Origin: Aquimarina brevivitae
GTDB taxonomy: Bacteria; Bacteroidota; Bacteroidia; Flavobacteriales; Flavobacteriaceae
DNA length: 64,000 nt
Reading direction: 5' to 3'
NCBI RefSeq assembly: GCF_004216895.1
Contig: NZ_SGXE01000001.1
Location: forward strand, 1-64,000
In this document: in pieces, positions 1-6,649 of the stretch
How the letters are laid out: every line of letters begins with the position of its first letter
Position numbering within the stretch: position 1 is the first letter of the stretch
Notes under the pieces: model-generated
Told to the model about the DNA's origin: nothing
Database searches by the model: none
Seen by the model: only the letters and a program-made list of their open reading frames with translations
Position numbers and translations under genes: made by a program

Positions 1-179
1 TAAGTCTATAAACTTTGCGGCGCTCCTAATTCACCTTTATCGGTTGGGCTGTTATCCACAATTAATGAGGTTATCAACAAAGAAAATAAAAAGAAACAAA
101 AACAAAAGAAAATCAACCACTTACATCAATATTAACTTTGTTAAATTATCTCTATGTGAACAACTATACTAAACTAAGG
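1..179. other. Non-coding left edge with DnaA-box-like 9-mers
   Basis: No gene is visible here. TTATCCACA at 52-60 is an exact classical DnaA box, TTATCAACA at 71-79 differs from it at one position, and a looser match (TTGTTCACA) lies on the minus strand at 155-163. The stretch between is very A-rich. Three sites near a repeat zone do not prove an origin, and no origin-linked gene such as dnaA or dnaN is present. Confidence 0.25.
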
Positions 180-207
180 GCTAGCGCTCGACTCCTGTCG
201 AGTGCCG
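180..207 (+). repeat. REP palindrome, family 1, left copy
   Basis: The sequence can fold into a hairpin with arms gcgctcgac and gtcgagtgc around a TCCT loop, with one G-T wobble pair. It is the inverted partner of 866-893. It sits 64 bp before the transposase start codon, as expected of a REP recognised by its own RAYT. Confidence 0.75.
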
Positions 208-227
208 TATAAGAGTAAGAAATCAAA

Positions 228-266
228 CAAAAGCTATTTCAATAAGAAGTAGCTTTTGTATTTTTA
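228..266 (+). terminator. Rho-independent terminator-like hairpin just before RAYT 1
   Basis: Nine-base arms caaaagcta (228-236) and tagcttttg (250-258) enclose a 13-base loop and are followed by a T-rich run. The hairpin ends 13 bp before the transposase ATG. It could be the terminator of a gene left of the window, or it could shield the transposase from read-through, as is known for the 5' hairpin of IS200 elements. The sequence alone does not decide between these. Confidence 0.5.
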
Positions 267-271
267 GACAT

Positions 272-847
272 ATGAGTAGGAAATACAAGTTTGATAATAA
301 AAATGGTCTGTATTTTGTAAGCTTTGCAACCGTGTACTGGATAGATGTTTTTACCAGGCAAGTCTATTTTAATGTACTAGCAGATAGTATAAAATACTGC
401 AGGAAAGAAAAGGGTATGGAATTGTACGTATATTGTTTTATGCCAAGCCACGTACATCTTATTTTTCGTTCATCAAACGAACAACCCGTGGAATTATTGA
501 GGGACTTCAAGAGGTACACATCCAATAAGGTTATTGAGTCAATATCAAGAAATCCACAAGAGAGCAGAAAAGAATGGTCCCGATAGCTATCGGGATGGAT
601 GTTTGAGAGGGCTGCAAACAATAAATCAAATGTAACTAAATATCAGTTTTGGCAGCATCATAATAAACCAATTGAATTATGGACAGATAAAGTTATTCAA
701 CAAAAGATTGATTACATTCATAATAATCCTATAGCGTCAGGTTTCGTAACCGATCCTGTGGATTGGAAATATTCCAGCGCAAGAAACTTTCAAGAAGACG
801 AAACAATTTTACAAATAGATAAAACAGGATTTATTGAACTTGATTAG
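272..847 (+). pseudogene. REP-associated tyrosine transposase, interrupted by an in-frame TAG
   Basis: The reading frame encodes a Y1-type (HUH) single-strand transposase of the RAYT family. The HUH motif HVHLIF is at about residues 60-65. The helix that normally carries the catalytic tyrosine (DYIHNNP) lies in the second half, from about residue 150. A TAG at 584-586 cuts the frame between these two parts, although both halves are in the same frame. The stop lies inside an 18-bp perfect palindrome (578-595) that looks inserted. Family members are normally one continuous protein of about 180-200 residues. A truncated product would lack the nucleophile and should be inactive unless the stop is read through. 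Confidence 0.8.
578..595. repeat. 18-bp perfect palindrome interrupting RAYT 1
   Basis: TCCCGATAGCTATCGGGA is a perfect inverted repeat. It is flanked on both sides by TGG and is a multiple of three long, so the frame is kept but a TAG codon is created. Without it the protein reads through from the EW motif to WMFERA, as expected for the family. I recall palindromes of this kind as dispersed repeats in flavobacterial genomes, but that could not be checked here. Confidence 0.7.
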
Positions 848-865
848 TATTATGTTTAGCATATT

Positions 866-893
866 CGGCACCCGACAGGAGTCGAGCGCTAGC
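866..893 (-). repeat. REP palindrome, family 1, right copy
   Basis: Reverse complement of the repeat at 180-207 with one mismatch. It begins 18 bp after the transposase stop codon and is followed within 5 bp by the duplicated RAYT 2 fragment. Confidence 0.75.
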
Positions 894-897
894 CGAG

Positions 898-1047
898 GCT
901 GGTATTGTAAGTAAAGCTTCACATTATATCTATTCAAGCGCTTCAAATTATGTTAATGGAAATGGTAAAGTAAACATTATGCTAGCTAACAACCCTGTTG
1001 TAAATGTACATAGTGATAATGATTTTTGGAAAAGTATCTCTTGGTAA
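898..1047 (+). pseudogene. 3' fragment of a RAYT 2-type transposase
   Basis: About 50 codons, beginning AGIVSKASHY and ending DNDFWKSISW before a TAA, match the end of the RAYT 2 gene at 1731-1880 with only a few substitutions. The match continues past the stop to about 1092. The 5' part is missing: the fragment starts 5 bp after the right REP of element 1. It is therefore the remnant of a second copy of RAYT 2. Confidence 0.8.
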
Positions 1048-1061
1048 CCATAAAATTGAGA

Positions 1062-1121
1062 CCGCGAAGTTGCAAACTTCGCAGAGCTAAGACCAGCTCT
1101 TCGAAGTTTGTAACTTCGAAG
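1062..1121. repeat. Head-to-head pair of family 2 REP palindromes
   Basis: The first palindrome (1064-1082) has arms gcgaagtt and aacttcgc around GCA, followed by the tail AGAGCTAAG. The second (1099-1121) is the same motif on the opposite strand with a few changes. Such an inverted pair is the arrangement called a BIME in enterobacteria. Confidence 0.65.
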
Positions 1122-1211
1122 CACATTATAAACAGCCAATAGACTTTTAAGTATAAAACTGTGGTATTCACTAAAATTAGTACTACAGTTATGTCTTATT
1201 ATAATTTACAA

Positions 1212-1241
1212 CTGCGAAGTTGCAAACTTCGCAGAGCTAAG
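1212..1241 (+). repeat. REP palindrome, family 2, upstream of RAYT 2
   Basis: Identical over 30 bp to the copy at 1895-1924: an 8-bp inverted repeat around GCA with the AGAGCTAAG tail. It lies 36 bp before the RAYT 2 start codon, so this REP family is probably the substrate of RAYT 2. Confidence 0.65.
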
Positions 1242-1277
1242 CTTCACAGAACCTGATTTTATTACTATATTTCTTCA

Positions 1278-1880
1278 ATGCAATTAGATGGCTACAAAAT
1301 AAGAGAGCAATCAAAACCACATTTTATAACATTAACCGTTGTAGATTGGATAGATATATTTACCAGAAAGATTTACAAAGACACTATTATTGATAATCTC
1401 AACTACTGTATACAAAACAAAAGTATGGTATTCTATGGTTATGTCATTATGAGTAATCACGTTCATATGATTTTGCAAAGTGACAATAATGATTTATCTG
1501 GGTTGATAAGAGATTTCAAAAAACATACAGCAAAAAAGATCATACAACAAATTTAAAATGAACCTGAAAGTAGAAGAGTATGGATACTAGAATTATGTGC
1601 TAAAGCTACTGAATCTCACAATCGAAATAAAGAGTATCAATTTTGGAAATACGGCAATCATCCCGAAGAAATTTACAGTCAAAAATTTCTGTGGTCTAAA
1701 CTGGATTATATTCATCTTAATCCGGTTAGAGCTGGTATTGTAAGTAAAGCTTCACATTATATCTATTCAAGTGCTTCAAATTATGTTAATGGAAATGGTA
1801 TAGCAAACATTATGCTAGCTGACAACCCTGTTGTAAATGTACATAGTGATAATGATTTTTGGAAAAGTATCTCTTGGTAA
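1278..1880 (+). pseudogene. Second REP-associated tyrosine transposase with an in-frame TAA
   Basis: The open frame runs 92 codons, meets TAA at 1554-1556, and then continues in the same frame, with clear family similarity, to a TAA at 1878-1880 (200 codons in all). The HUH motif HVHMIL is in the first part. The helix with the expected catalytic tyrosine (DYIHLNP) is in the second part. The stop sits between QQI and NEPESRR, where homologues normally have a lysine, so a single A-to-T change could explain it. It differs strongly from RAYT 1 in sequence and has its own REP family on both sides. Confidence 0.8.
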
Positions 1881-1894
1881 CCATAAAATTGAAA

Positions 1895-1924
1895 CTGCGA
1901 AGTTGCAAACTTCGCAGAGCTAAG
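1895..1924 (+). repeat. REP palindrome, family 2, downstream of RAYT 2
   Basis: Identical over 30 bp to the copy at 1212-1241 and in the same orientation, 14 bp after the RAYT 2 stop. It is also part of the 195-bp duplication that recurs at 898-1092. Confidence 0.65.
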
Positions 1925-1925
1925 A

Positions 1926-2172
1926 AGAGCTAAGATCCCAGATCTCACAACGCTTCTGGACCGAAAAGAGAATCTCAAGCATCCGTCATCCGACTTCACA
2001 CCCCTGTCATCCACCCCCCCCATCTTCAATCAGCTTACATCAGACATCTGTCATCGGACCTCAAACACCTAACATCAATCATCCGTTCTCCTTCACCCGT
2101 CAACAAACACCTAAAACCCGTCACCGGTCATCGGACCTCAAACAACCACCACCCGTCTACCAACCTCCAAAT
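1926..2172. repeat. C-rich degenerate CATC-type repeat tract
   Basis: No gene is supported here. The plus strand is rich in C and poor in G, and it repeats variants of CATCCGTCATC, CATCTGTCATCGG and AACATCAATCATCCG. The string TCATCGGACCTCAAACA occurs at 2051 and again at 2128, which gives a period of 77 bp. The base composition is unlike the rest of the window. The tract stops just before the promoter of the next gene. Confidence 0.6.
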
Positions 2173-2202
2173 TTGCATAGTATACATAACCGCTTATCTT
2201 TG
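2173..2202 (+). promoter_or_regulatory. Bacteroidota-type promoter for the 2242 gene
   Basis: A TTG at 2173-2175 and TATCTTTG at 2195-2202 are spaced 19 bp apart. This matches the -33 TTG and -7 TAnnTTTG consensus of the Bacteroidota primary sigma factor. Transcription would start near 2209, about 30 bp before the ATG. Confidence 0.65.
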
Positions 2203-2241
2203 CACCAACCAAAATAATAATAAACGCTACAACCCCATGCT

Positions 2242-2862
2242 ATGAAAAAGATACGCCCCTACCTTATTATCATTACCTGCCTGATCTGTGTACACGCCTA
2301 CAGCCAGCGCAATAAAGCAATTCTGGTTTTTAAGGACGGAACCAAAATTGAAGGATTAGCAAAAATTAACCGCGCTGGTATCATCAAATTCAGAAAAGCC
2401 AAAGGAGAAAAACGAGTAAAATACAGTTTCGAAACCTTACAATATGCCACCCTTTATGATCGAGATGGAGGCAACACCTACTTTCGCTTAAAGGTAAAAG
2501 GACAATCCAGTCCCGAAATTTTACAACGCATGCAGTCAGGCAAAGTATCCTTATATAAAATTAATACCTCTGGTGTAAACACCATGATGATGGGTGGCGG
2601 TGCCGGTGGTGGATTTGGAGCCCCTATGGTCATGACTACACCCTACTCGATTAATGATTATTATGTAAAGAAAGAAGGAGAAGAGGCCGTGACGCACTTA
2701 GGCTCCACCCAATTGTTTAGCAAAAATTTTAAAAAAGCTGCTTCCGATTACTTTGCGGACTGCCCAGTATTGGTTGAAAAAATACAGCAAAGAGAATTTA
2801 AGAAAAAAGACATTGAAGCGATAGTTCGATTTTACAATAGTCAGTGTACAATTATGAAATAA
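2242..2862 (+). CDS. Exported hypothetical protein
   Basis: I do not recognise a named family. Residues 1-21 form a signal peptide ending at AYS, so the protein is exported. The next part (NKAILVFKDGTKIEGLAKI) resembles the opening beta-strands seen in many flavobacterial secreted proteins that begin with a 'DGT.eG' motif. Near the middle is a glycine/methionine-rich stretch (MMMGGGAGGGFGAPMVM), which is probably a flexible linker or loop. The C-terminal third contains two cysteines (in ADCPVL and NSQCTI) that could form a disulphide. The gene has its own promoter and is followed by another short repeat at 2890. Confidence 0.6.
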   Translation: MKKIRPYLIIITCLICVHAYSQRNKAILVFKDGTKIEGLAKINRAGIIKFRKAKGEKRVKYSFETLQYATLYDRDGGNTYFRLKVKGQSSPEILQRMQSGKVSLYKINTSGVNTMMMGGGAGGGFGAPMVMTTPYSINDYYVKKEGEEAVTHLGSTQLFSKNFKKAASDYFADCPVLVEKIQQREFKKKDIEAIVRFYNSQCTIMK

Positions 2863-2889
2863 GTACGTCTTTTGAAATACATCAACTAC

Positions 2890-2907
2890 CTGACATCGAT
2901 CATCCGT
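2890..2907. repeat. Isolated copy of the CATC-type repeat
   Basis: Eighteen bases here match 2069-2086 at 16 positions. This puts a stray unit of the repeat tract on the other side of the 2242 gene, so that gene is bracketed by the same repeat family. Confidence 0.4.
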
Positions 2908-2983
2908 ATACAAAAAAATCCCACTTTTAAGAGTAACAATTGTACTATCCAAGACACATACCTATAGAAAAAGCCAAGATGCA

Positions 2984-3015
2984 TTGGTATAATCCTAGTA
3001 CATCACGTATCTTTG
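2984..3015 (+). promoter_or_regulatory. Promoter for the 3029 lipoprotein gene
   Basis: TTG at 2984-2986 and TATCTTTG at 3008-3015 are separated by 21 bp and fit the Bacteroidota consensus. The predicted start of transcription, near 3022, leaves a very short leader. That favours the second ATG (3038) as the translation start. Confidence 0.6.
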
Positions 3016-3028
3016 TCCGCTAATAGCT

Positions 3029-3775
3029 ATGATTTCAATGAACTACATACGATTTGGTTACTGCATATTAATGATGTTAGTACTCTCCGGGTGCTCTATT
3101 TTACAACCTAAAGATGCTACCCCAACCTATACCCCTAAAGGTGATATTGCGGTTTTGGGCGCTATCGGCACTGAGGATAAGCAGTTGTTAGCCACAGAAT
3201 TTACCGTAAACGCATTACCTCAATATCTCCAGGGGATCCGGGTGTATGCTACAGCGAAGCCATTTAACAAAAATGCGTACAAAAAATTACTTAAATCTCC
3301 CGAGGCTACAAAAGTTCCGGTAAAGTATGTAGATTCTATACCCAATAAACCCAATTATTTACAGCTGCAGCTTATTGATCGCATTGCTGTGCTCGAGGCG
3401 CTAAAGACCAGCGCAAATAGCAGTATTGCTAACTATATTGAAACACAGAACGACAGCAGACTGGTTAGTGCAATAACTGTAGTATTTCCTAAAACCGTAC
3501 AGGATGAAATTCTTAAGGCAGATGCCTTGTTTTTGCAAAACAACCGCTATAAACAATATGAACTTGCTTTGGTAAAGGACGGCAATAGGGTTCAACAAAT
3601 TTCGTTACAAGAGGCAGTGGTATTTGACTATGAGTTGTCTTGCTTCTGTTGGGGTGAAAATAAACGCAGAAAAATAGTGCTACAAGCTTTAGTAGATACT
3701 AACGATTCCTGTCCCAAAGGTACTTACCAAAGTGCGGACAAGGCCAGGGATAAAATGGATTATTTTAAATTATAA
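3029..3775 (+). CDS. Hypothetical lipoprotein
   Basis: No family was recognised. The N-terminus is a lipoprotein signal with lipobox LSGC, so the mature protein should be lipid-anchored in the envelope. Two in-frame ATGs exist, at 3029 and 3038, and the second fits better with the promoter position. The mature protein has about 225 residues with mixed alpha/beta character and no further membrane segment. A cysteine-containing stretch (LSCFCWGENKRRK) and another cysteine (DSCPKG) near the end could be paired. The gene stands alone: the next gene starts about 200 bp downstream after a repeat-like intergenic region. Confidence 0.6.
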   Translation: MISMNYIRFGYCILMMLVLSGCSILQPKDATPTYTPKGDIAVLGAIGTEDKQLLATEFTVNALPQYLQGIRVYATAKPFNKNAYKKLLKSPEATKVPVKYVDSIPNKPNYLQLQLIDRIAVLEALKTSANSSIANYIETQNDSRLVSAITVVFPKTVQDEILKADALFLQNNRYKQYELALVKDGNRVQQISLQEAVVFDYELSCFCWGENKRRKIVLQALVDTNDSCPKGTYQSADKARDKMDYFKL

Positions 3776-3811
3776 ATTGGCGTAGGCCATAATCCTATTA
3801 CTAAGAATAAA

Positions 3812-3951
3812 CACTCAAAAGCTTCGAGATTCAGGAGCTTATAAAGGATAAGCGACGCGAAGTTTTGAGAGTGGTTTTTGGTTTACCAAAAAATTCCCTG
3901 TAAAAGGTACCCTTTCTTTTGGTTCCGTTTTCTTTGGGCAGGCAAAGAAAA
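3812..3951. repeat. Intergenic palindromic element
   Basis: Two nested dyads lie between two genes. An imperfect inverted repeat has arms at 3812-3826 and 3857-3873 (cactcaaaagcttcg against gcgaagttttgagagtg). It is followed by a perfect 9-bp hairpin, ttttctttg (3928-3936) and caaagaaaa (3943-3951), around GGCAGG. I recall related 'TTTCTTTGGGCAGGCAAAGAAA' hairpins between genes in other flavobacterial genomes. That is memory, not a search. Confidence 0.45.
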
Positions 3952-3972
3952 TGAACAATATATCAAAATATT

Positions 3973-4902
3973 ATGAAGAAATATTTTATCTACATAGGTA
4001 TAACAATTATATCGCTTATTAGCTGCGAAGAAATACTTATCGAAGAAGACTTATCTGATGATACCGTTACCCTAATCGCACCAGTTGATGGATCCACTGT
4101 AGCGAATGCCAGTGTTAATTTTAGCTGGGAGGCTGTGGATCCGGCTACGTCGTATCGTTTACAAATTGCCAGACCTTCTTTTGCAAGTGCTGTACAGGTA
4201 GTTAAAGATACCACCTTAGCACTAACAAGTTTTAGTACCACACTTACTAGCAATACCTATGAGTGGCGAGTCCGAGCTCAAAATGCAGGGTCTAACACCG
4301 TCTATACATCTGCGGCATTTAGTGTTACCGAAAGTGATAATTTTCCTGCTAGAGATGTAGTACTGCTTAGTCCACAGAATAATCAAATCATAAATACTGC
4401 GACAATTACCTTAACCTGGGAGCAAGTTACAGATGCTACTACCTACAGAGTACAACTGTTAGATGACACCAATCAGGTCATTGATGAACAGGCAGTGACA
4501 ACAACTTCCGCCCAGTTTGTTTTTCCTGAAGGTACCACCACCTGGCAAGTACGTGCAGAAAACGATACCCAAAATACTTTATACAGTTCGCGTACCATTA
4601 CAGTAGATAGCACTAATCCTGCAAAACCGGTTGGTACTACTCCTGCAAATCAGGCTACACTAACAAGCACATCGGTCGATTTTTCGTGGACCAGAGAACT
4701 GATTGAAGGTACAACGGAGTTTGACAGCATTTATGTATATCGCGATCAGCAGCTTACCGATCTCGTTACTAAAGATCAGGCCACTGCTCCTACAACCATT
4801 ACACTAGGCGCGTCCTCAACCTACTTTTGGGTGGTACAAGCCTTTGACGAAGCAGGTAACGAAAGTGAAACCAGTGATACACTCACCTTTTCAATCAATT
4901 AA
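3973..4902 (+). CDS. FN3-like repeat lipoprotein, first gene of the pseudopilin operon
   Basis: Residues 1-18 are a lipoprotein signal ending in the lipobox SLISC. The mature part holds three tandem beta-sandwich repeats of about 85-95 residues, starting near residues 32, 128 and 218. Each has the pattern 'P..g......v.F.W..v..a..Y.lq', typical of fibronectin type III or Ig-like modules. Such modules usually bind glycans or proteins or act as spacers at the cell surface. The stop is 2 bp before the next start, so the gene belongs to the operon that ends with the GspF gene. Its role there is unknown; it could be an outer-membrane partner of the secretion or pilus machine. Confidence 0.65.
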   Translation: MKKYFIYIGITIISLISCEEILIEEDLSDDTVTLIAPVDGSTVANASVNFSWEAVDPATSYRLQIARPSFASAVQVVKDTTLALTSFSTTLTSNTYEWRVRAQNAGSNTVYTSAAFSVTESDNFPARDVVLLSPQNNQIINTATITLTWEQVTDATTYRVQLLDDTNQVIDEQAVTTTSAQFVFPEGTTTWQVRAENDTQNTLYSSRTITVDSTNPAKPVGTTPANQATLTSTSVDFSWTRELIEGTTEFDSIYVYRDQQLTDLVTKDQATAPTTITLGASSTYFWVVQAFDEAGNESETSDTLTFSIN

Positions 4903-4904
4903 CG

Positions 4905-5375
4905 ATGCTAAAAGGTAAAAAAGGTTTATACATATTATTGCCATTAGTGCTTTTGATCTGGGGAGCGATTATCTACCAGGTCGTAGATGCTTTTGCGGAT
5001 GAGGATCCAATACTAACCAATGCAGCCATAGTCAACGTTAAAGATATAAAGGTTAATGAAAGGAAAGCCTTTACCTTAAGCACAGTAGACCGGGATCCTT
5101 TTTTAGGAACCGTATACAAACCCAAAAAAGTGACACCTTCACCAACCCGAAGACCTAAGGCTACCTCTATTTCCTGGCCAAGCATTCAATACAAAGGCGT
5201 AGTAAGCAATGGAGATGCTACCCAGGCTATTTTTTTGGTGAGTATCAATGGTACTGATCAGTTAATGCAACTTGGAGAAACGATGGCTGACATTACCCTG
5301 GTAAATGGAGATCAACAAAAGATTAAAACCCGGTACAAAGGAAAAATCAAAGAGTTTACTATTCTTAGCAATTAA
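4905..5375 (+). CDS. GspC/PilP-like inner-membrane clamp protein
   Basis: The 156-residue protein has one N-terminal transmembrane helix (about residues 8-27) and a periplasmic part. The C-terminal domain, from about residue 93 (IQYKGVVSNGD...AIFLVSINGTDQ...LGETMADITLVNGDQQKIKTRY), has the strand pattern of the HR domain of GspC or the globular domain of PilP. In those systems the domain links the inner-membrane platform to the secretin. The linker carries a DRDPF motif, as is common before this domain. Similarity is at the pattern level only, so the assignment rests largely on the neighbouring pseudopilin and GspF genes. Confidence 0.6.
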   Translation: MLKGKKGLYILLPLVLLIWGAIIYQVVDAFADEDPILTNAAIVNVKDIKVNERKAFTLSTVDRDPFLGTVYKPKKVTPSPTRRPKATSISWPSIQYKGVVSNGDATQAIFLVSINGTDQLMQLGETMADITLVNGDQQKIKTRYKGKIKEFTILSN

Positions 5376-5419
5376 TACAAAAAACGATTAAAACAAGTAT
5401 TAAAATAAAAGCCCAGGCG

Positions 5420-6649
5420 TTGCAGTTTGCGCTATTAGTTTCGGTAATAGTAGCATTACTATTGGGCGCCTTTATTTTATTAACCCATACACAATCTGTT
5501 TTTAAAATTAAATCAGATGAGTTAATCACAGCCTATGAGGAATTGAATACGGCACTGCTTCAGCTCCCAGAAAAGATTACCATTAACGATACAATAAGAG
5601 AGGAAAGTCCCAACAGTGTAACAAAGCTGCACCTGAGCTATTATGGTTTATGGCTTAAGGCACACGCCCAGGTTACTAAACACGGACGCTCCGTTGCCAA
5701 AACGGCGTTAATCGGTTCGGCCAGTATACCTCAATCACCAAATCTTTATCTGTGCAATACCAACGCTCCATTAGTGGTTGTAGGCAGCACCCGATTAGAA
5801 GGTAATGTTTATCTCCCGGAACAAGGTATCAAAGCTGGTAATATTGCTGGCAATTACTACCAGGGTACGCGCCTGTATTACGGCACTGCATATCAAAGTA
5901 GTACAACATTACCAGAATTGGACCCACAATGGATAGCATACCTCAATGGCTTAATTGATCCTCCACAACAATCGCGGGACACCTTTACAACCTTAACTAA
6001 TGAGGTAAAAAATAGCTTTCAGCATCCTGTTCGCTATGTTTTCAATCCTGATCCCGTATTTATCGGTAATCAAAAGTTGTATGGCAATATCATTATACAA
6101 TCCTTATCTAGTGTGACCATAAGTGCTGCTTCAGACCTGCAAGACGTTATTATCGTTGCTCCGAGAATTAAGATTGAAAATGGGGTAACCGGAAGAATGC
6201 AGCTTTTTGCTACGCAAAAACTAGAAATCGGCAGTAATTGTCAATTGAACTACCCATCTTCGGCATTACTCTATGATACCCAGGTAAACAAACCCACAAA
6301 CAATACGGCTATAGATAGAGCACCAGATTTTAGGATTCAACCTAACACCGAAATCCAAGGCACAGTGCTTTACCTGAAAAAAAGTAAAGAACGAACCAGT
6401 AATGTAAAAACCAACCTTAAAATTGATCCCGAAGTAATGATAACAGGAGAAGTGTACTGTCAGGGTAATTTAGATATGTTGGGTACTGTGCAAGGGGCTT
6501 TGTACACCCAGCAATTTACTGCGAATCAATCCGGATCGATATATCTCAATCATCTATATAACACTAAAGTACTGATTAATCCTGTTGAGGACTATGCAGG
6601 ATTACCCTTGGGAAACCAAACACAACGGCTGGCCAAATGGTTATACTAA
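5420..6649 (+). CDS. Minor-pseudopilin-like (GspK/PilX-like) protein with a bactofilin-like repeat region
   Basis: The frame opens at a TTG directly before a hydrophobic helix (QFALLVSVIVALLLGAFIL). Prepilin-like proteins need a short basic leader, and the codons just upstream encode KTIKTSIKIKAQA in frame. The true start is therefore probably a rare codon at 5375 (ATA, touching the previous stop) or 5387 (ATT). The helix lacks the Glu at position 5 of ordinary pilins, as does GspK. The rest, to residue 409, contains strand-rich repeats with G-N/G-x patterns such as GNVYLPEQGIKAGNIAGN, which resemble beta-helical polymer-forming proteins. Position in the operon, between GspC-like and pseudopilins, supports a pseudopilus-tip role. 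Confidence 0.55.
   Translation: MQFALLVSVIVALLLGAFILLTHTQSVFKIKSDELITAYEELNTALLQLPEKITINDTIREESPNSVTKLHLSYYGLWLKAHAQVTKHGRSVAKTALIGSASIPQSPNLYLCNTNAPLVVVGSTRLEGNVYLPEQGIKAGNIAGNYYQGTRLYYGTAYQSSTTLPELDPQWIAYLNGLIDPPQQSRDTFTTLTNEVKNSFQHPVRYVFNPDPVFIGNQKLYGNIIIQSLSSVTISAASDLQDVIIVAPRIKIENGVTGRMQLFATQKLEIGSNCQLNYPSSALLYDTQVNKPTNNTAIDRAPDFRIQPNTEIQGTVLYLKKSKERTSNVKTNLKIDPEVMITGEVYCQGNLDMLGTVQGALYTQQFTANQSGSIYLNHLYNTKVLINPVEDYAGLPLGNQTQRLAKWLY

Larger units (their letters stand above)
180..893 (+). mobile_element. RAYT element 1 bounded by inverted REP palindromes
   Basis: A transposase gene of the REP-associated tyrosine transposase (RAYT, Y1/HUH) type sits between two 28-bp palindromic repeats in inverted orientation, at 180-207 and 866-893, which match at 27 of 28 positions. 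This is the classical layout of a RAYT with its cognate REP sequences. The right end abuts a truncated copy of a second RAYT gene, which suggests that this unit landed in, or recombined with, older RAYT debris. No obvious target-site duplication was found at the two edges. Confidence 0.7.

Noticed and set aside
1-180. Replication origin
   Set aside because: One exact DnaA box and two weak ones are not enough; no dnaA, dnaN or other origin-linked gene is present.
1062-1924. CRISPR-like array of palindromic repeats
   Set aside because: The repeats vary in orientation and spacing, the gaps include a gene, and no cas gene is present. They fit REP sequences.
1781-2029. Minus-strand open frame across the RAYT 2 end and repeat tract
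   Set aside because: It is antisense to the transposase end and to low-complexity repeats, and has no family resemblance or plausible start context.
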